Shown here in pieces: positions 42,271 to 54,790 of a DNA stretch of 64,000 bases. A model generated the notes under the pieces. That model had not been told where the DNA came from and ran no database searches. It saw only the letters and a program-made list of their open reading frames with translations. Position 1 is the first letter of the stretch; the number at the start of each line of letters is the position of its first letter. The translations under genes and the position numbers were made by a program. The stretch is taken from contig NC_054873.1 in assembly GCF_018320785.1 (NCBI RefSeq), forward strand, positions 33,260,196 to 33,324,195, read 5' to 3'. Source of the stretch: Cheilinus undulatus. Its lineage: Eukaryota; Chordata; Actinopteri; Labriformes; Labridae.

Positions 42271-42829
42271 TGGCTTATACATGTCATATTTAGAGATAAT
42301 TGTTTTTTTTTACAAAGTTAATTTCCTGGGATCTTGAGAAAACAGCTGAAATATAGCTACTTGTTATCATTTGAAAATTAAGTTAAATCAAAAGATTAAG
42401 ATTCATGGATCCCAGGGCTACCATAGAAAATAGAAATAGGGTATTTTTTCAATGGATGGGAGGGTAAGAATAAAAAAACCCCTCTCTGTTTAACTTGATT
42501 GTGGAAATAAACGCACCATCCACCGTTCATAAGCCTACTTTAATTTGTGAATATGTCTTAAAGAACGCTGAGATAATTTTTGACCCTGTTTGAACTGGGG
42601 TAAAACCTTTTTGGAAACATAATTTTGTATTCTGAAACCCCTCATTTTCCCCCCATGACTCCCTATAAATGTATGCCCACTATGCAGCCTTCATGCCAAA
42701 ATATATAAAAACATCTGTGAATAAAGCTGAGTTTATTTGTTTCTAAACTATCTCTATGAACACCGGCAACTTTTCTGAAAAAGGCAAAGATGCTCCAGCA
42801 ACAAGAAACGGGGAGGGGACTCAGAGGGC
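42271..42829. other. spacer before brsk2 promoter
   Basis: AT-rich sequence that turns CpG-rich after about 42830. No element recognised. Confidence 0.4.
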
Positions 42830-43181
42830 TTTCGCCTCTCTGGTTGGCTGACTCCGCCGTCAATCATCCGTGACGGCTCCGCAGCACCTCCCACGGACGC
42901 ACAGCGGCAGCGCAGCTTCCACCGACAATGATATTCAAGGCACTTGCGGCTCGTCTGCAGCGATAGGAGAAAAGAGGAGAGAAAGAGCGAGCCTCACCTC
43001 CTCAAACAGCGAGTGAGGTAGGGAAAAAGAGCCAGAAAGCGACAGAGAGAGAGCGCGCGAGGACGAGAAGAGGCTGTGGAGTTAAAGGAAAACAGGCGAC
43101 AGCGGCTTGGACCTCGCGCGAGGAGTGTTTATTATCTACGCTTTTATTGTAGAAAGTGTCCAACATTCACACTGATTCGAC
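42830..43181 (+). promoter_or_regulatory. brsk2: brsk2 CpG-rich promoter and 5' UTR
   Basis: The composition shifts sharply: many CpGs (ccgccgtc, ccgtgacggctccgc, gcgcgcgaggacg, ctcgcgcgagg), purine-rich GAGA stretches and no TATA box. It is a typical broad CpG promoter. The start site cannot be placed exactly; the 5' UTR probably occupies the last 100 to 250 bases before the ATG at 43182. Confidence 0.65.
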
Positions 43182-43275
43182 ATGTCATCGTCCGGTAAAG
43201 ACAACAGCGGTGCCCAACATGCCAATTACGTGGGACCTTACCGTTTGGAGAAGACGCTGGGAAAAGGACAGACAG
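43182..43275 (+). CDS. brsk2: brsk2, exon 1 of BR serine/threonine kinase 2 (3'-partial)
   Basis: The ATG opens 31 codons that start [20 protein letters not shown] and end LGKGQT, then one base of a Gly codon before the donor gttagt. This is the N-terminus of BRSK2 (SAD-A). The [21 protein letters not shown] block includes the start of the kinase glycine-rich loop (GKGQTG). BRSK1 has a longer, His/Pro-rich N-terminus, so BRSK2 is favoured. BRSK2 is an AMPK-related kinase, activated by LKB1, enriched in brain, and required for axon specification and synapse organisation. Exon 2 is not found in the remaining 20.7 kb, so intron 1 extends past the window. Teleosts may have a and b copies. Confidence 0.9.
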
Positions 43276-43740
43276 GTTAGTTGGGACAGCTTGCTCTCTG
43301 CATCCCCTTTAATTGCACTATTTGTTTTACACAGCGAGTTCATATTCGGCCGGCTGGTTGTCTGCAGGTGATAAATAACTAACCGCTTAGTTACAAACAC
43401 CTGCCAAGCCTTGTGGGTAATTATTTGGGTGGTTGTTATGCTATTTCTTGCGCGAGCTGACATAGCCTTATCATTGCTAACACAGTGGGACGGAGGGGAT
43501 TTAGGTGCTTTACATTGCTGGTTTGCTGGTTGTGCGTTGGCGTTGGACTGGGTGTGTGTTTTCAGGAGCAGAGCAACGTGGAAACCATCAAATTGTCAAA
43601 GATGATGACAGTGTGACGAGGCTGTGAAAATGAACTTTTTTTTGTCCTGGCTGTCCTGTTTGTGTGAGTGTGAGTCCTGTGATTGGAGCACAGCGCCGTT
43701 AATCCCGATTTGCCTGATACATTGATCTATTCTTAGTCCG

Positions 43741-43760
43741 CAGGCAGGCAGGCAGGCAGG
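43741..43760 (+). repeat. (CAGG)5 microsatellite
   Basis: Five perfect CAGG units, followed by related imperfect units. Confidence 0.9.
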
Positions 43761-45720
43761 GAAGGAGGCAGGCGTTTCTCCTATAGGCTCTGACTGCAAT
43801 ACGTGGGTCTCCTTCCCGATACGGATGGTAGAGGGTCCCACCTTGACAGATTACACCACGAGCTGAGGGAATAAGAGCTACACTGATCTATATTCACACA
43901 CCCTGGAGAGTGTAGCAGGGCTTCCTGAATAATGAGCACATGCTTTATCTCAGCATGCACAGCAATGACATTGCAGTTTGTCAAAGTTGCATAGCACATG
44001 CACCATTTACAATCAAAGATACCTGCCCACTCTTGCAATTTGATGTCATGCTTGCATGTTTTGTGTGGTTTTATAGTGTTTGCGTGCTGCTTTTAGTGAG
44101 AATCTTCTGCGATCAACTCTGCAGCCAGCAGTAGAGCCATGTGAGAGGAGAGGCACAGCCCAGTGTGGGCAGGAATGGCAGGAGTGATGCAGCATGCTCT
44201 GGAAGCACACCACCCTTAAAGAGAGAGAGAGAGAGTAAGAGACTATTCCTCTTTTTCCTCTACTCTCAGCTGAGAGATTTTCCTCCCATCTGTTGTCTAA
44301 AACGGCTACAATATAGGCGTTGCTTCCCTCTACCAGGGTCCAGCTGGTCATGCTGAGCAGCCGTGCGTTCTTGTAAATGCTTGTGTGTGTGTGTCTCTGC
44401 TACATAGTATATTCGCTTCATTCACCTGGAGAGTCCCCAAGTACAAAGGAGTTTGTCTCTGTCTACTCCTTCACTAAATAATGAACAGTACAAGACATTA
44501 AATAAACACACCCAAATTCATCACTCATTTTAAAGCCCCGGTAAGGAATTTTGTGTTTCTATCAAAAATCCCGTCCTGCTTTCTTCAGTTCTCACATCAG
44601 AATCTTAGCTTTAGACAAATGACAACAAAGTTCTGCTGCATGCCTCTCCATTCTTTTGACATCCATACCAGTTGAAGTTATTTCAGGAATTAAAACTATC
44701 TCCTAGAAATAGAAACAGTTTGTCTCAGTGCAGATGTTCGCGTGTGCTTTTGTAGTCCATATAGATACATCAGTATTACCCATTGGAAGCCCAAGCCAGT
44801 TTTTTTGTCCACCAGCATTTTTATGCAAAAATGCATGCAGAATCTCAACCCTTTAAAGCACAATGAAGTTATAGACATCTATATTTTCAGGACAACATGG
44901 ACTATCAGAAAATGTGTGCTGCAAGGATATCAGATGGGTGTATCAAGAGTTAAAGATCAGAAAATAACAAGTGTAAGAACAAAACAGATATTAAATATCA
45001 TATAATTTGCCTATCAGGAGAATAAACAACTTTCTAACAAACACACAACAGACACTGTCACTATCATTTATTGTTATAAAACCCATTTAAATTTTGCACT
45101 AGTGGTTTATCAGTGAGTAGAATGTGCATGAATCCCATTTTAGTAGTGCAAAAATTGTCTTTTCATTAATTGGGGCATAAAGGACAATATTCATTTTTCA
45201 AACTGGCGGATAGTTATCTTGTCTCTTGTTAATCTCTGGCTGGCCTTGATTGGTGGTTACCACCATAAAACGATAGAAGAAGAATTTGGAGCATATGACG
45301 TGAGCAGATCGACAAAAGGTACGTTTCTGGTTGCAGTTCCTACGTCATATTGTTCCTGAGATATTATTAACAACACATGCGCTACCACTTGAGATCATGA
45401 GCAATCCCGTGGAGTTCAGAGGGTTATTGTTAGTCTATTTCATATCCAGCTAAGAAGTCCTAGCAGGAGCTTTAAATGATCTACTGATTATGTTTTTATC
45501 GTATTAATTACATGCTTCATTGTTCCCCCACTTTGGCTAAGCCACTGTAAAATCTCCCTGCAGCCAGAGCGATGTAAAATAGATACACCACTGCACCTTA
45601 ATGTCTAATTTCACTCTAAAAGTTTCCCAGACAGCTCAGAGGACAAGTCCAAAGTCACCTTGTGATTTCACAATTCCCTTATTTTCATTTTTAATCCATA
45701 AGAAGTGCCCTTTTTCTTCA

Positions 45721-45835
45721 GGTAAGTTCATGTCATAATCTTCAATTAACTCAAAGTTTGATAGTTTATTTCAAAATAAAAGCATGTCTATATCTAAACA
45801 GGATGTCAGTTAGCCTACCTTTAGTCTAAGACAAT
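45721..45835. mobile_element. MITE family A, copy 5 (fragment, inverted)
   Basis: ggtaagttcatg, ttcaaaataaaagcatgtct, aaacaggatgtcagttagcc and ctttagtctaagac align with the reverse complement of copy 1 (1130-1230), in the same order. Confidence 0.65.
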
Positions 45836-48800
45836 ATGAAACAACATCACCTTTAAATGTAAAAAAGTGTAATTCAAAATGCGACAAAGGAAGATCAGTC
45901 ATGGTTTGTTATTGAAAGTCTGAGATTTATCATGACTAAAAGTTTGATCATTTTACAGCCGTGATTTTTACCAACCCAGAAAATACCACAGAGATTGACA
46001 TTACAAGCTCCCAGAACAGGTGGTACATCACTGTTGTTTGATTTGTCTGAAGAGTGATGTATGAAACCAACTTAATCTAACAGTCTCAAACCGAATTCTC
46101 ACTTTAGAACATTAAATTTTTTCTTGACAAACTAAATTTTAAATCCATTTGTTGTATTTGTCATTATGTTAAAGCTTCTGTGAGGAGATTGAGGCTGGTA
46201 ATAAACCATGCTAAAATTAACACTGATGTCTTCAAGTGAGCACCAGAATGAAATCAAACCATCACCAACACTGATTTTTGTTTATTCTGTGTGCCTGGCA
46301 CCTCTTTAGCAGGGTAGGTGTCAAACAAGGTGGCTAACACCACTCTGCCAGAATATTGTTATTTGATTTCTCAGTGACTCAAAAGATTCATCATAAGTTG
46401 CATTTAAGACATGAAAAAAAACATAAAAGCTCCTCACAGGACCTTTAATTTATAAGCGTGTTCCATCAAAGTCAGTGGAGCTCTACTTGAAATGCAAGTT
46501 ATCTTCTAATCTGCAGTAGGATGACTGAAGTACGATCAAACAATGTTGAAACAAAAAATTAGCGTTGCAGCCCATGTTCCAGTTTCTCATAACAGATTCA
46601 TAACAAATGCAGTATTAAAACACCGCGCGGAGTCTCCCTTTCTTCCTCTGCTCATATTTAACCACGTTTGTTTTCAGGAGGATCACTCGCAGCCAGACGG
46701 GGCTTTTCTTCAGATAGCTCTCAGGAGTGTCTAATGGCTGTTTATGGCTGTATATAGAGCTGCTTCTATGGTCCGCTGGGTGTAGACGTTTAATGATATG
46801 GTGTCTCTGAGATCATCCATGGCTCAGGATGTATTTACGTGAGCATTGAGGCAGATTTGGATGCTTTTTATTCCAGCCGTGAATGTCAGAGCAATAGAGA
46901 AGCAAACAATGACTTGTGTGAAGCTGATTTTCCCTCATTTTGACTTTCAATTTTTACTAAGATAGAAAATTCTAATTAAATGTCCATCCATTTCAAATGC
47001 TTTCAGCCTGGTTTTTCCAATTATATTAGCATGTTTCAAATGTACAGCACTAACAGGGCACAACATTATCTGTGTGTGTGTCCTGTGTTAGAAAAATCAT
47101 TTGCTTACTGGCGTCTGTGTTGCTGTTTCATGCCAACCCTATTTTAGATTAATGACAGTGCATAATATCCCATTCGCCCATTAACCATTCGTTAATCTGT
47201 CAGATCTCTTTCCCATGCCCCACCACAAGGGTTGACTTGGCAACTGTTTGCGCCCAATCAGCTGGGCGTGATCATGAGTGGCAGCTGGGACCGTCCAGTG
47301 GGTACAATCCCATGTGAGCTTTCCCAGGCTGCGGTTGGCTGGTATTATAGGAGAGGGAGAAAGCGGAAGGGCCTCCTGGTTGATCTGGCTGTCCTGCTCA
47401 GAGGAGTGGTGCTGTTCCGTGTTCATTAAGTGATTAGGGCCTCGTCCTGTCACACACACACACAAACAGTCACACACATGGCCACCACAGTGGTTCTGGT
47501 TTGGCTTCCTGATCTAATCCCCTACACAGCCAAAGTCTCCTCGGCTCTCACTCACGCACTCACGTGGCCCAAAGGAAGCATGGGTTTGCCGGCTTTAGCT
47601 TAGCAACTTAGCTGTTCCATGATACTGCAGAATTACAAATGCAAAGGGCAGGGAGTTCAGATGTGATTTGCAATGCCAGATTTGTTTTTTTTACAGTGTT
47701 TGCTTTCAGTCACCAGATTCTTCTAGTCTATGATATGCTGTCACCTTCAGTTTGTGCCTTTAGTTTCTTGAGGTTATGTGTGGGGGTCCGTCTCCGTCAG
47801 GTGTGCACTGGGGCCTGATGGGGCCTATAGATATGGAGTGTCTGCATGGCTGGCTACTGATTGCAGCTCAAGTCACAGAAGCATGGAGGCCATTTGTAGA
47901 GTCATTGTGCTTGAACAGTGGAACCAGACCAAGGTTGTGTACAAGTGATATAGTTCTTTTGGGTTTCTAGTAGAGATGCACTGATTGGGAAAATTAGGGC
48001 AGAAACCAATGAACAAATGTTGAAAGTAACAACTGAGCTGATGCCAGTGTTTTATTTCATTACTACTTTTGGTGCAAGACTCCTAGTGAACCAACAAATT
48101 AAATGACAACATCACGTTGAAGAAACAGTGTTCACCTTGTTCCAACAACGTTTCAGTTCTTATGCATATGAGGGGATTATAATAATTATTAGTCACTCCA
48201 AGACAGACCTGAGCAATCCTGCAAGCAAATTCATTCATTAAACAACCGTCCTGGAAACAGCTTCAGAATAAAACGCTCAAGCTCAAGCTTTTATTTTTAA
48301 AAGAACACAGGAGGAGCTATCATTTCTACATTTCAGGCCTGGGACGTGTTGACAGACTGAGCAGGATGCTTACCAAGTGCTGTCAAATTTCAGCCCACAG
48401 AGTGCTGAACTCTCTGCAACATGTAACGGAAGCGGTTGGCCTCTGTCTCCACATAAACTATGCTCTAATGAAAAATTTAACTGCTCAGTTTAACTAAATA
48501 TGAGCCTGTTTAGGCACAACACAGCAGTTATGGCACACAGACTAATCTGCTCCAGCCTGATTGTCACACTCTCTGGACAGATCAGACCAACTGTCCCTCC
48601 TCCACACATCCCCAATCTGAAGTAGAATGAACAGTTTAATCAAAGTCTGCAGCTGTCTGAAAATGGGATAGGGCTTATGCATGCCACAGTATCTCATTTT
48701 ATTTCTCCAGATAGAAAAAACAGATTTCTGTGGTTAAAAGTTAATGAATATAGATATGATAATGTCTGCTGATAATTATAGTCCATATATTGGCAATACA

Positions 48801-49056
48801 AATCGCAGAATGTACAAATTTTTGTGTAGTTTGAAGCAAAATCATCAGACAAAGGTTTTTTAAAGGATGAATGATAGGCATAATTTTAGTATCGGCAGAT
48901 AATGTCTTAAAGAATTAAATATTGCATCACAGATATGAATAATTCTGTCAGTATTTACAGCTGAAAATATGGGGAGCACATTCCTCCCATATATGTCCTA
49001 ATTTATCCTTAAATATTCAGTAAAATGTATAACTATCATCAGAGCCAACCCTAGGG

Positions 49057-49412
49057 CAGTGGTTCCCAATGTGGGGGTCAGAACCCCCTTAGGGGTCACG
49101 AGACACTAAGAGGGGGTCACTTGTAGCTCCCAAAAAACTAAGAATATTCTGAAATGATTTCAAATTGTATATTTTACCAATTTTTATAAAAATATTTATA
49201 TGCATAATTTTAGTGGTTATTTAGTAAGATTTATGCTGAAATCAAAGTAATGTTTAAAAAATCCTTAAAATGTAAGTCTGCACACGACTATTCTTAAACA
49301 TTCACGGCTTTTTTTCAACTATTCTTCATCCACCTTCACATACAGTGGGGTCCCCAGTCTCTGGCACCTTTATTTTGGGTTTGCGGGCTGAAAAGTCTGA
49401 GAGCCCCCCAGG
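49057..49412. mobile_element. hAT-type element, one clear end
   Basis: Left end cagtggttcccaatgtgggg is a typical hAT terminal sequence, followed by gggtcacgagacact. The right end near gagccccccaggtctaagg is decayed. Flanks ccctaggg and gtctaagg are only loosely similar, so the duplication is unproven. Confidence 0.6.
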
Positions 49413-49592
49413 TCTAAGGCAGCACACGCTCAAGGAGGCCCTTACCCAAACATAAAAGAACTAATAGACTGTCCCCACTCTTAAGGTCTGCTTGACTCAG
49501 CCTCTCTCAGCCTCTGTCTTTCAGCAATTATAGCACAGGAGATGACTTGGTGTGCTTTACAACACAATGTGTATATTGATAATGGCTAAAAT

Positions 49593-50230
49593 AGGGCTGG
49601 GCAATTAATTGCACTTAGATTAAATCGCAATATGGCTGGCTGCAATTTTCAAATTGCGGAAGGTGCAATATTTCTTTGAACTGAAATTATTGTCAAAATA
49701 CCAGATTAAATTTTTTTTCGCAGCAGCAGAGACGTTATGCATTAAATATCAGGCAATCACTTAAGTGTCACTTTTTTTAAAATATTAAAAAAATAATATT
49801 TTCTTCATTTTTGAAAGTTTTTTTATTGAATGTTAGAACAATATAAAAATGATCACTCCCCTCAATACAAGAATTCATATCCGATTTGCAATTTTTTCCA
49901 AGTTTTTCAGCCCTTCTTTAATGTAATATTGTGTTGGTTTTAATATATAATGATTAAATGCTTGTGTTTGTTGGAAAATACAAAAGATGAGGAACTTCAG
50001 AAATAATCCATCCATCCATCCATTTTCTATACCACTTATCCCGTTTGGGGTCACAGGGGGGCTTGAGCCTATCCCAGCTGTCATTGGGCTAGAGGCAGGG
50101 TACACCCTGGACTGTAATCCGATGGTCGACAGTCAGTCACAGACTTCACAAATGATCATGTATCATATCAAAATCACAATACTGGGGGAAAAAAACGCAG
50201 TTACATTATTTTTCCAAATCATTCAGCCCT
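49593..50230. mobile_element. hAT-like MITE with nested LINE tail, perfect target duplication
   Basis: Ends agggctgggcaattaattg and attcagccct are inverted in the terminal AGGGCTG/CAGCCCT. The nine bases ggctaaaat directly flank both sides (49584-49592 and 50231-50239). Internally it is AT-rich with no transposase. A separate LINE-type tail is inserted at about 50007-50140. Confidence 0.8.
50007..50140 (-). mobile_element. LINE 3' tail nested in the hAT element
   Basis: Starts (ATCC)n then attttctataccacttatcc, gggtcacaggggggcttgag, cctatcccagctgtcattgg and gcagggtacaccctggact. I recognise this as the common fish LINE/SINE tail, in reverse orientation. Only the tail is present. Confidence 0.7.
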
Positions 50231-50239
50231 GGCTAAAAT

Positions 50240-53200
50240 GAGCTTGGAAATGTCGGCATGTCAGATATTGGCAAAAATCCAGTATGGGACATCATTAGTT
50301 TTTTTCTCTTATTATCCCCATTCTTAGAGAATTTAAGCAGGTTCTCAAAAATAATGTTTAGGTCTGAACTAGCTGGTTTTGATTCAGAGATGAAGGTTTT
50401 TGTTTTACTTTAAGCACTTTGTCCTGATTGTCTCAGGCAACTACCATGCAAACCTGCTGTTTAATTATGAGAATTAATTTTGATGGGAGGCCTGGTCTAG
50501 TGCTTGAGGGACTTGCTGTTCTTTACAAAAAAAATGTTTGTATATACTGTTATTGGTGAAAATGGGTTTGAAAATATTGGTGTATCAGATATCTGCAAAA
50601 GTCCAACATCATGCCTCTTTAGTATTTATGCCTGAATGCGTCTAAAGCTGAGTCTTAGCAGTTTCCTCATTACTCCTGACAACTTGAAATTACCAAACAT
50701 GTAAAAAATTGTTGTCGTATTCCTTTTAAAGATGCTCCAATGCTAGAGCAACTTTGCAAATGAGAACATTTGTTAAACTTATGAACCCTTTTCAAATGTA
50801 TCCATCCCGGTATGGTTTGGAGTAAAAACCTTTTTGTTTTTCTGACTGTTTGTTTGACAAGTCCAAAGATTGTGGATTTGTACTTTTGCCAGCACAGAGC
50901 CTTAAAACGGGCTGAATCATTCTTCTGTTCCACTAATATGTTGGAAAACAGTGCCCTGGTTTGCCTTTACTTAGTTTCTGACGGCTGTTGATTAGTGGGA
51001 TAGAGGCCTTTTGTCTGGAAAACACTGCCACTCTAATCCAGAGTAAGTCCTTGTTTTTTGGCACGACACTGGTATTGACAAGCTAAGAGGTGGAGGTTGA
51101 TGTGTAGGCTCCTTGATTGTTTGATTGACGTTTTTAGAGAGTGAAATAGTGTGCGCTTCGGGGCTTTATATTGACTGATCATCTGACAAAAAGCTGCCTG
51201 TGATGTTGGGCCCTGCGTTGTCTTTCTCTGCAAAGCTCACTGAGTATCTGTCTATCTGCTAGAGAGTTCTTGTTCTGGGTTCAGTGGGCTTATGAGCCAT
51301 TTAATCCAGCATCCTGCTGTTTGTGTTTTCATTTCAGCAAAGAGCTGGTCAGTTTATTGCTCTTGAAATAAAACGGATCCCTTTTAATGCATTTACACCT
51401 GCACATGCATGCCCAATTGGACCAGAACAGTCCATTTGATGCTAACGTGAAACCGTTAATTCGACATTGATTGATAGCTGGTGAGCAGGGGTGGTTGATT
51501 CGGATCAATAGGCTCTCCCAAAGATTTCCTGTCTGCTAGAAAAGATCCATACTGTTTCACCACACATGATATTCCTGATGATGACAAGTGAGGAGGGAAT
51601 GCTCCGTCGATGCTGTCAGTGAAAAACCACTTGGCAAATCCACAGAAACTAAGTGCATCTGTGAGCATAAATGTGTGTGGCACAGATGCTCACACTCTCG
51701 CTGACCTGTTGCTTCTGTGCTGAAATAATCTTGATACCCATGTTGAGCTCAAACACAGGTGTCTATCTCAACCGCGTTCCCAAGATTACCCAGAAAAAGT
51801 CGGCAGCTTTGACCTAAAATTGGCAAGTGAAGCAAGAAATAAAAGGCTGCGATCATAGACCCCGTGTTTCAGAGGGCCTGTTCAGAGATTCAAGTCAGAA
51901 AAGCCCTGACCCAGTGGCTATGCCGAGTCGCTCCCAGCTGGGTAGCGCCCTGTGTTAGCAAGCTGGATCAGAGCTGTGGAGCAGGAAGCCAAGGCTGCCT
52001 GGTCTCAGCTGTTTGAATGTGTGGCGAAAGCCAAAGCCCTGCTTCCTCAGCCCTGAAATGTATCCTAAATGGTGGGAGTGTAGGTTTGACTGTGTCTTTG
52101 CCTAAGCTCATACATATGGTGCCTATTTGTGAGCTTTTTGGAATAAATACCTCAGTGTTGGCTGTTTCCCAGCCAATTCATACACATAGAAACCATGGCT
52201 TAAGTGCATTGAAACAGGGCTGTCTCTGACTTTGACTGAGGTTATATAATGATGATTGTCTCTGTCATTTGGTTCCCCTCTCGTCCCATCCCCATCTCTC
52301 TCCCCATCCTCTGTCCCTCGTCCCCTGGCCAGTCAAGATTCATACAGGGGCCCAGCCATGTGGTAAATCAGACAAGACCTCAGTGGAATTGCATCGATTG
52401 GGAGAAATGTATGTAGCCAACGATTTTCAGAGATTAATGATGAGGAAAGATGTGGAGAACTGGGGGGAGGAGAGAGACGGAAGGAGGAGGAGTAAGAGAA
52501 GGAGAATACAGGAGAAAAAAACCTTGAACTGAGAGAGCATGAAGCGGTCTTGAATGCTCAGACTGCAGTGGAGGTTATTAATTAAGGCAAAGTATTGATC
52601 ACTCTCTTCATTATCCTCCCCTCCTCCTTGATTTTCATCTCTCTATTGCTGACCCCCAGAGGAGGAAAGGGCTCAATCTTTACATGGGAGGTCAGTGAAT
52701 AAGAGATGGATTGCAGGATTGGTCTCTGAGGGCCAATGAGTTTTTGTGTATTTTTTTTTTTGGACAGGCCTCATCGTATCCTATTTGGATATCCTCCTAA
52801 CACTGTTTATCCCCACGCTGTGTTTCTGTGTCATGTTCGTGGAGAATCAGGTTAGGATGACATGCTTCAAGGGTCCATTTTCCACCGTTTACACCATGAC
52901 ACAAAACACACATCCATTATCATACAAACACCATCTTTTCCCCATGCTGCGCTCTCCATCCCTGCTCGGCTGAGAAATTTGTTATCGCCTCACGCTATTT
53001 AGACTTTCATTGCACTAGTTTTCCAGAGAGAATACAAGCAGAAACACACCGTTTCTCTTTGCACCGGTGCTCCAAAGAGTTACTTTTATATATGACTTCA
53101 CACTGTGGCTTCAATAAAATATGCTTTGTGATTTACTTCCAGAAAAACCTCTGCCTGCCCCAGTTTTTGTGCACTTTCAGAGCTGCAGTTTTGTTGGTCA

Positions 53201-53999
53201 TTAGGCCAGCTACCTTAGTAAACATGGGCTATTTAAGATGTATAGTAAACTGAACGTCTGTTCGCAGCAGTAGCTTTAATCAGCCTCTCTCTCTCTTCCT
53301 CTCACCCAGCTTAGATTAACTCTTGCTGAGCCGCATGTCTGGCTTTGACTGTGAGAACGCCGGGTTGGTTGCCAAGCATGGTTGTCTGGTTGTCATGGTT
53401 TCCCTGCTTCTTGCTGGTTCCCAGTCTGCCCTCATGAAGAAAAAAGGGAATGCTCTTTCTTACTTTCTCTTCCTCTCCTGCTCTTAAAGTGACCATAATC
53501 TGAGGTTAAAGTCATACTCTGTTGCATCATGCATGCAACTTCTGACTTGTATCTATTTATCAGCCTGATCTCTTCATATTATCATGACAATAAGTGTGTG
53601 TTTTCTCATGTTTGTGTTTGAGCGCATGCTTGTGCAGGCTGCATGTTTGTGCGTGTGCTCAGACATACGGTCATGGATCAGACAGGCTTGCCCTGCTCTG
53701 TGCTCTCTGCGCTGTGTGCTGTGTTCCCATTTAAATCTGGGAGATTAGCACATGTGGGGAGCCTCGGCTTTAGTTGCTGTCAGCTCAGCGAGCCTTGGCA
53801 GGCTGTCCTCAGATCAGGGGGGAAGCTCAGTGCTCATCCCCCCATCACTGTCTGCCCTGCTACCTTATCCATTATCAAAGAGATGGGTGGGCCAGTGACC
53901 TTGACTTTGGTACAGTTTTCTAACTGATGTAGTGCACTCTGGCTGTTCATGCAGAGACATTTGTCATAGGTCGATCTGATGTGATATACAGGGGTGTAA
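50240..53999 (+). other. brsk2: brsk2 intron 1, middle part
   Basis: About 3.8 kb without a transposon signature that I recognise. GC content is higher than in flanking DNA in places (51750-52700, 53650-53900). No exon found. Confidence 0.45.
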
Positions 54000-54790
54000 A
54001 ATAACGACATTTTCTCAAATTACTGTAATTGATTAGTTTTTGTGTACTTGTACTTTGAGTAAATTTGAAATCAGTACTTTTTAGTAAGTTTTAACCAGAG
54101 TAACTGTACTTTTACTTGAGCACAATACTCTTGTACTTTTTCCACCTATGTTGACTACACATTACCACAAAGCAAGAAAATAATTACACATCACATCCCA
54201 AAACAGCTGCTGTTGTAGCTGTAATTTCCCATCACGCCCTTGGGCAGAGTGATTAGTTACATCTGGGTGTTTCCTGTTGCAGTGATTCCTGCTGGGTTCT
54301 GCTGGGATTGTTGTTTTTGCACCATGAGTGAAGTTATTCACTGAGTTAGAGTCCATGCATGTGACTTTAGATGTTCCTAAATGATGCAGAGTGTACTCTA
54401 TCAGTCTGCATTGCTTTGCAAGGAAATTGACTCTGCTTTGTTTTGTCCAGAGGACACCCACCTTACAACAAGATTTAGAGTTACTGCAGCTCTGTCATAC
54501 TGTGAAATACTTAACACTTAATTGTAGTTTGACAATGTATAGTGTAGACCAATATAGATATGTTTAAATTGTTAAATTTAAGTGTATCTGCCTTTGTTAC
54601 AGAGGTGTGACTTTACCTGAAAAACCTGGTTGAAGATCTATATGGGAAAGATAATATTTCACCATTAAACTCCTCAGTAGCTATGCAGTACTTAAAGTAA
54701 CTTTAAATTGATTACTTACTTTCAGTAGATTTATAGACCAGTACTTTTACTTGAACCTAAGTAAATTCTAACCGGAGAACTGTATATTTA
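54000..54790 (+). mobile_element. dispersed repeat family B, copy 2 (ACTTGAGTA repeat)
   Basis: Begins with ttactgtaattgattag and tgtacttgtactttgagtaa, and ends cagtacttttacttgaacct then aactgtata. The interior shares ordered blocks with 33640-34020, including gagttactgcagctctgtca. This copy is longer and probably closer to complete. Confidence 0.65.

Larger units (their letters stand above)
43276..49056 (+). other. brsk2: brsk2 intron 1, first part
   Basis: About 5.8 kb. It includes a (GGCA)n microsatellite (43741-43760), a short GA tract (44219-44235), family A copy 5 (45721-45835) and a CA run (47451-47464). I find no further brsk2 exon. Confidence 0.55.

Noticed and set aside
52746..52973. 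Hydrophobic plus-strand frame as a membrane-protein exon or missing brsk2 exon
   Set aside because: It does not resemble the kinase, and its hydrophobicity follows from T-rich sequence.
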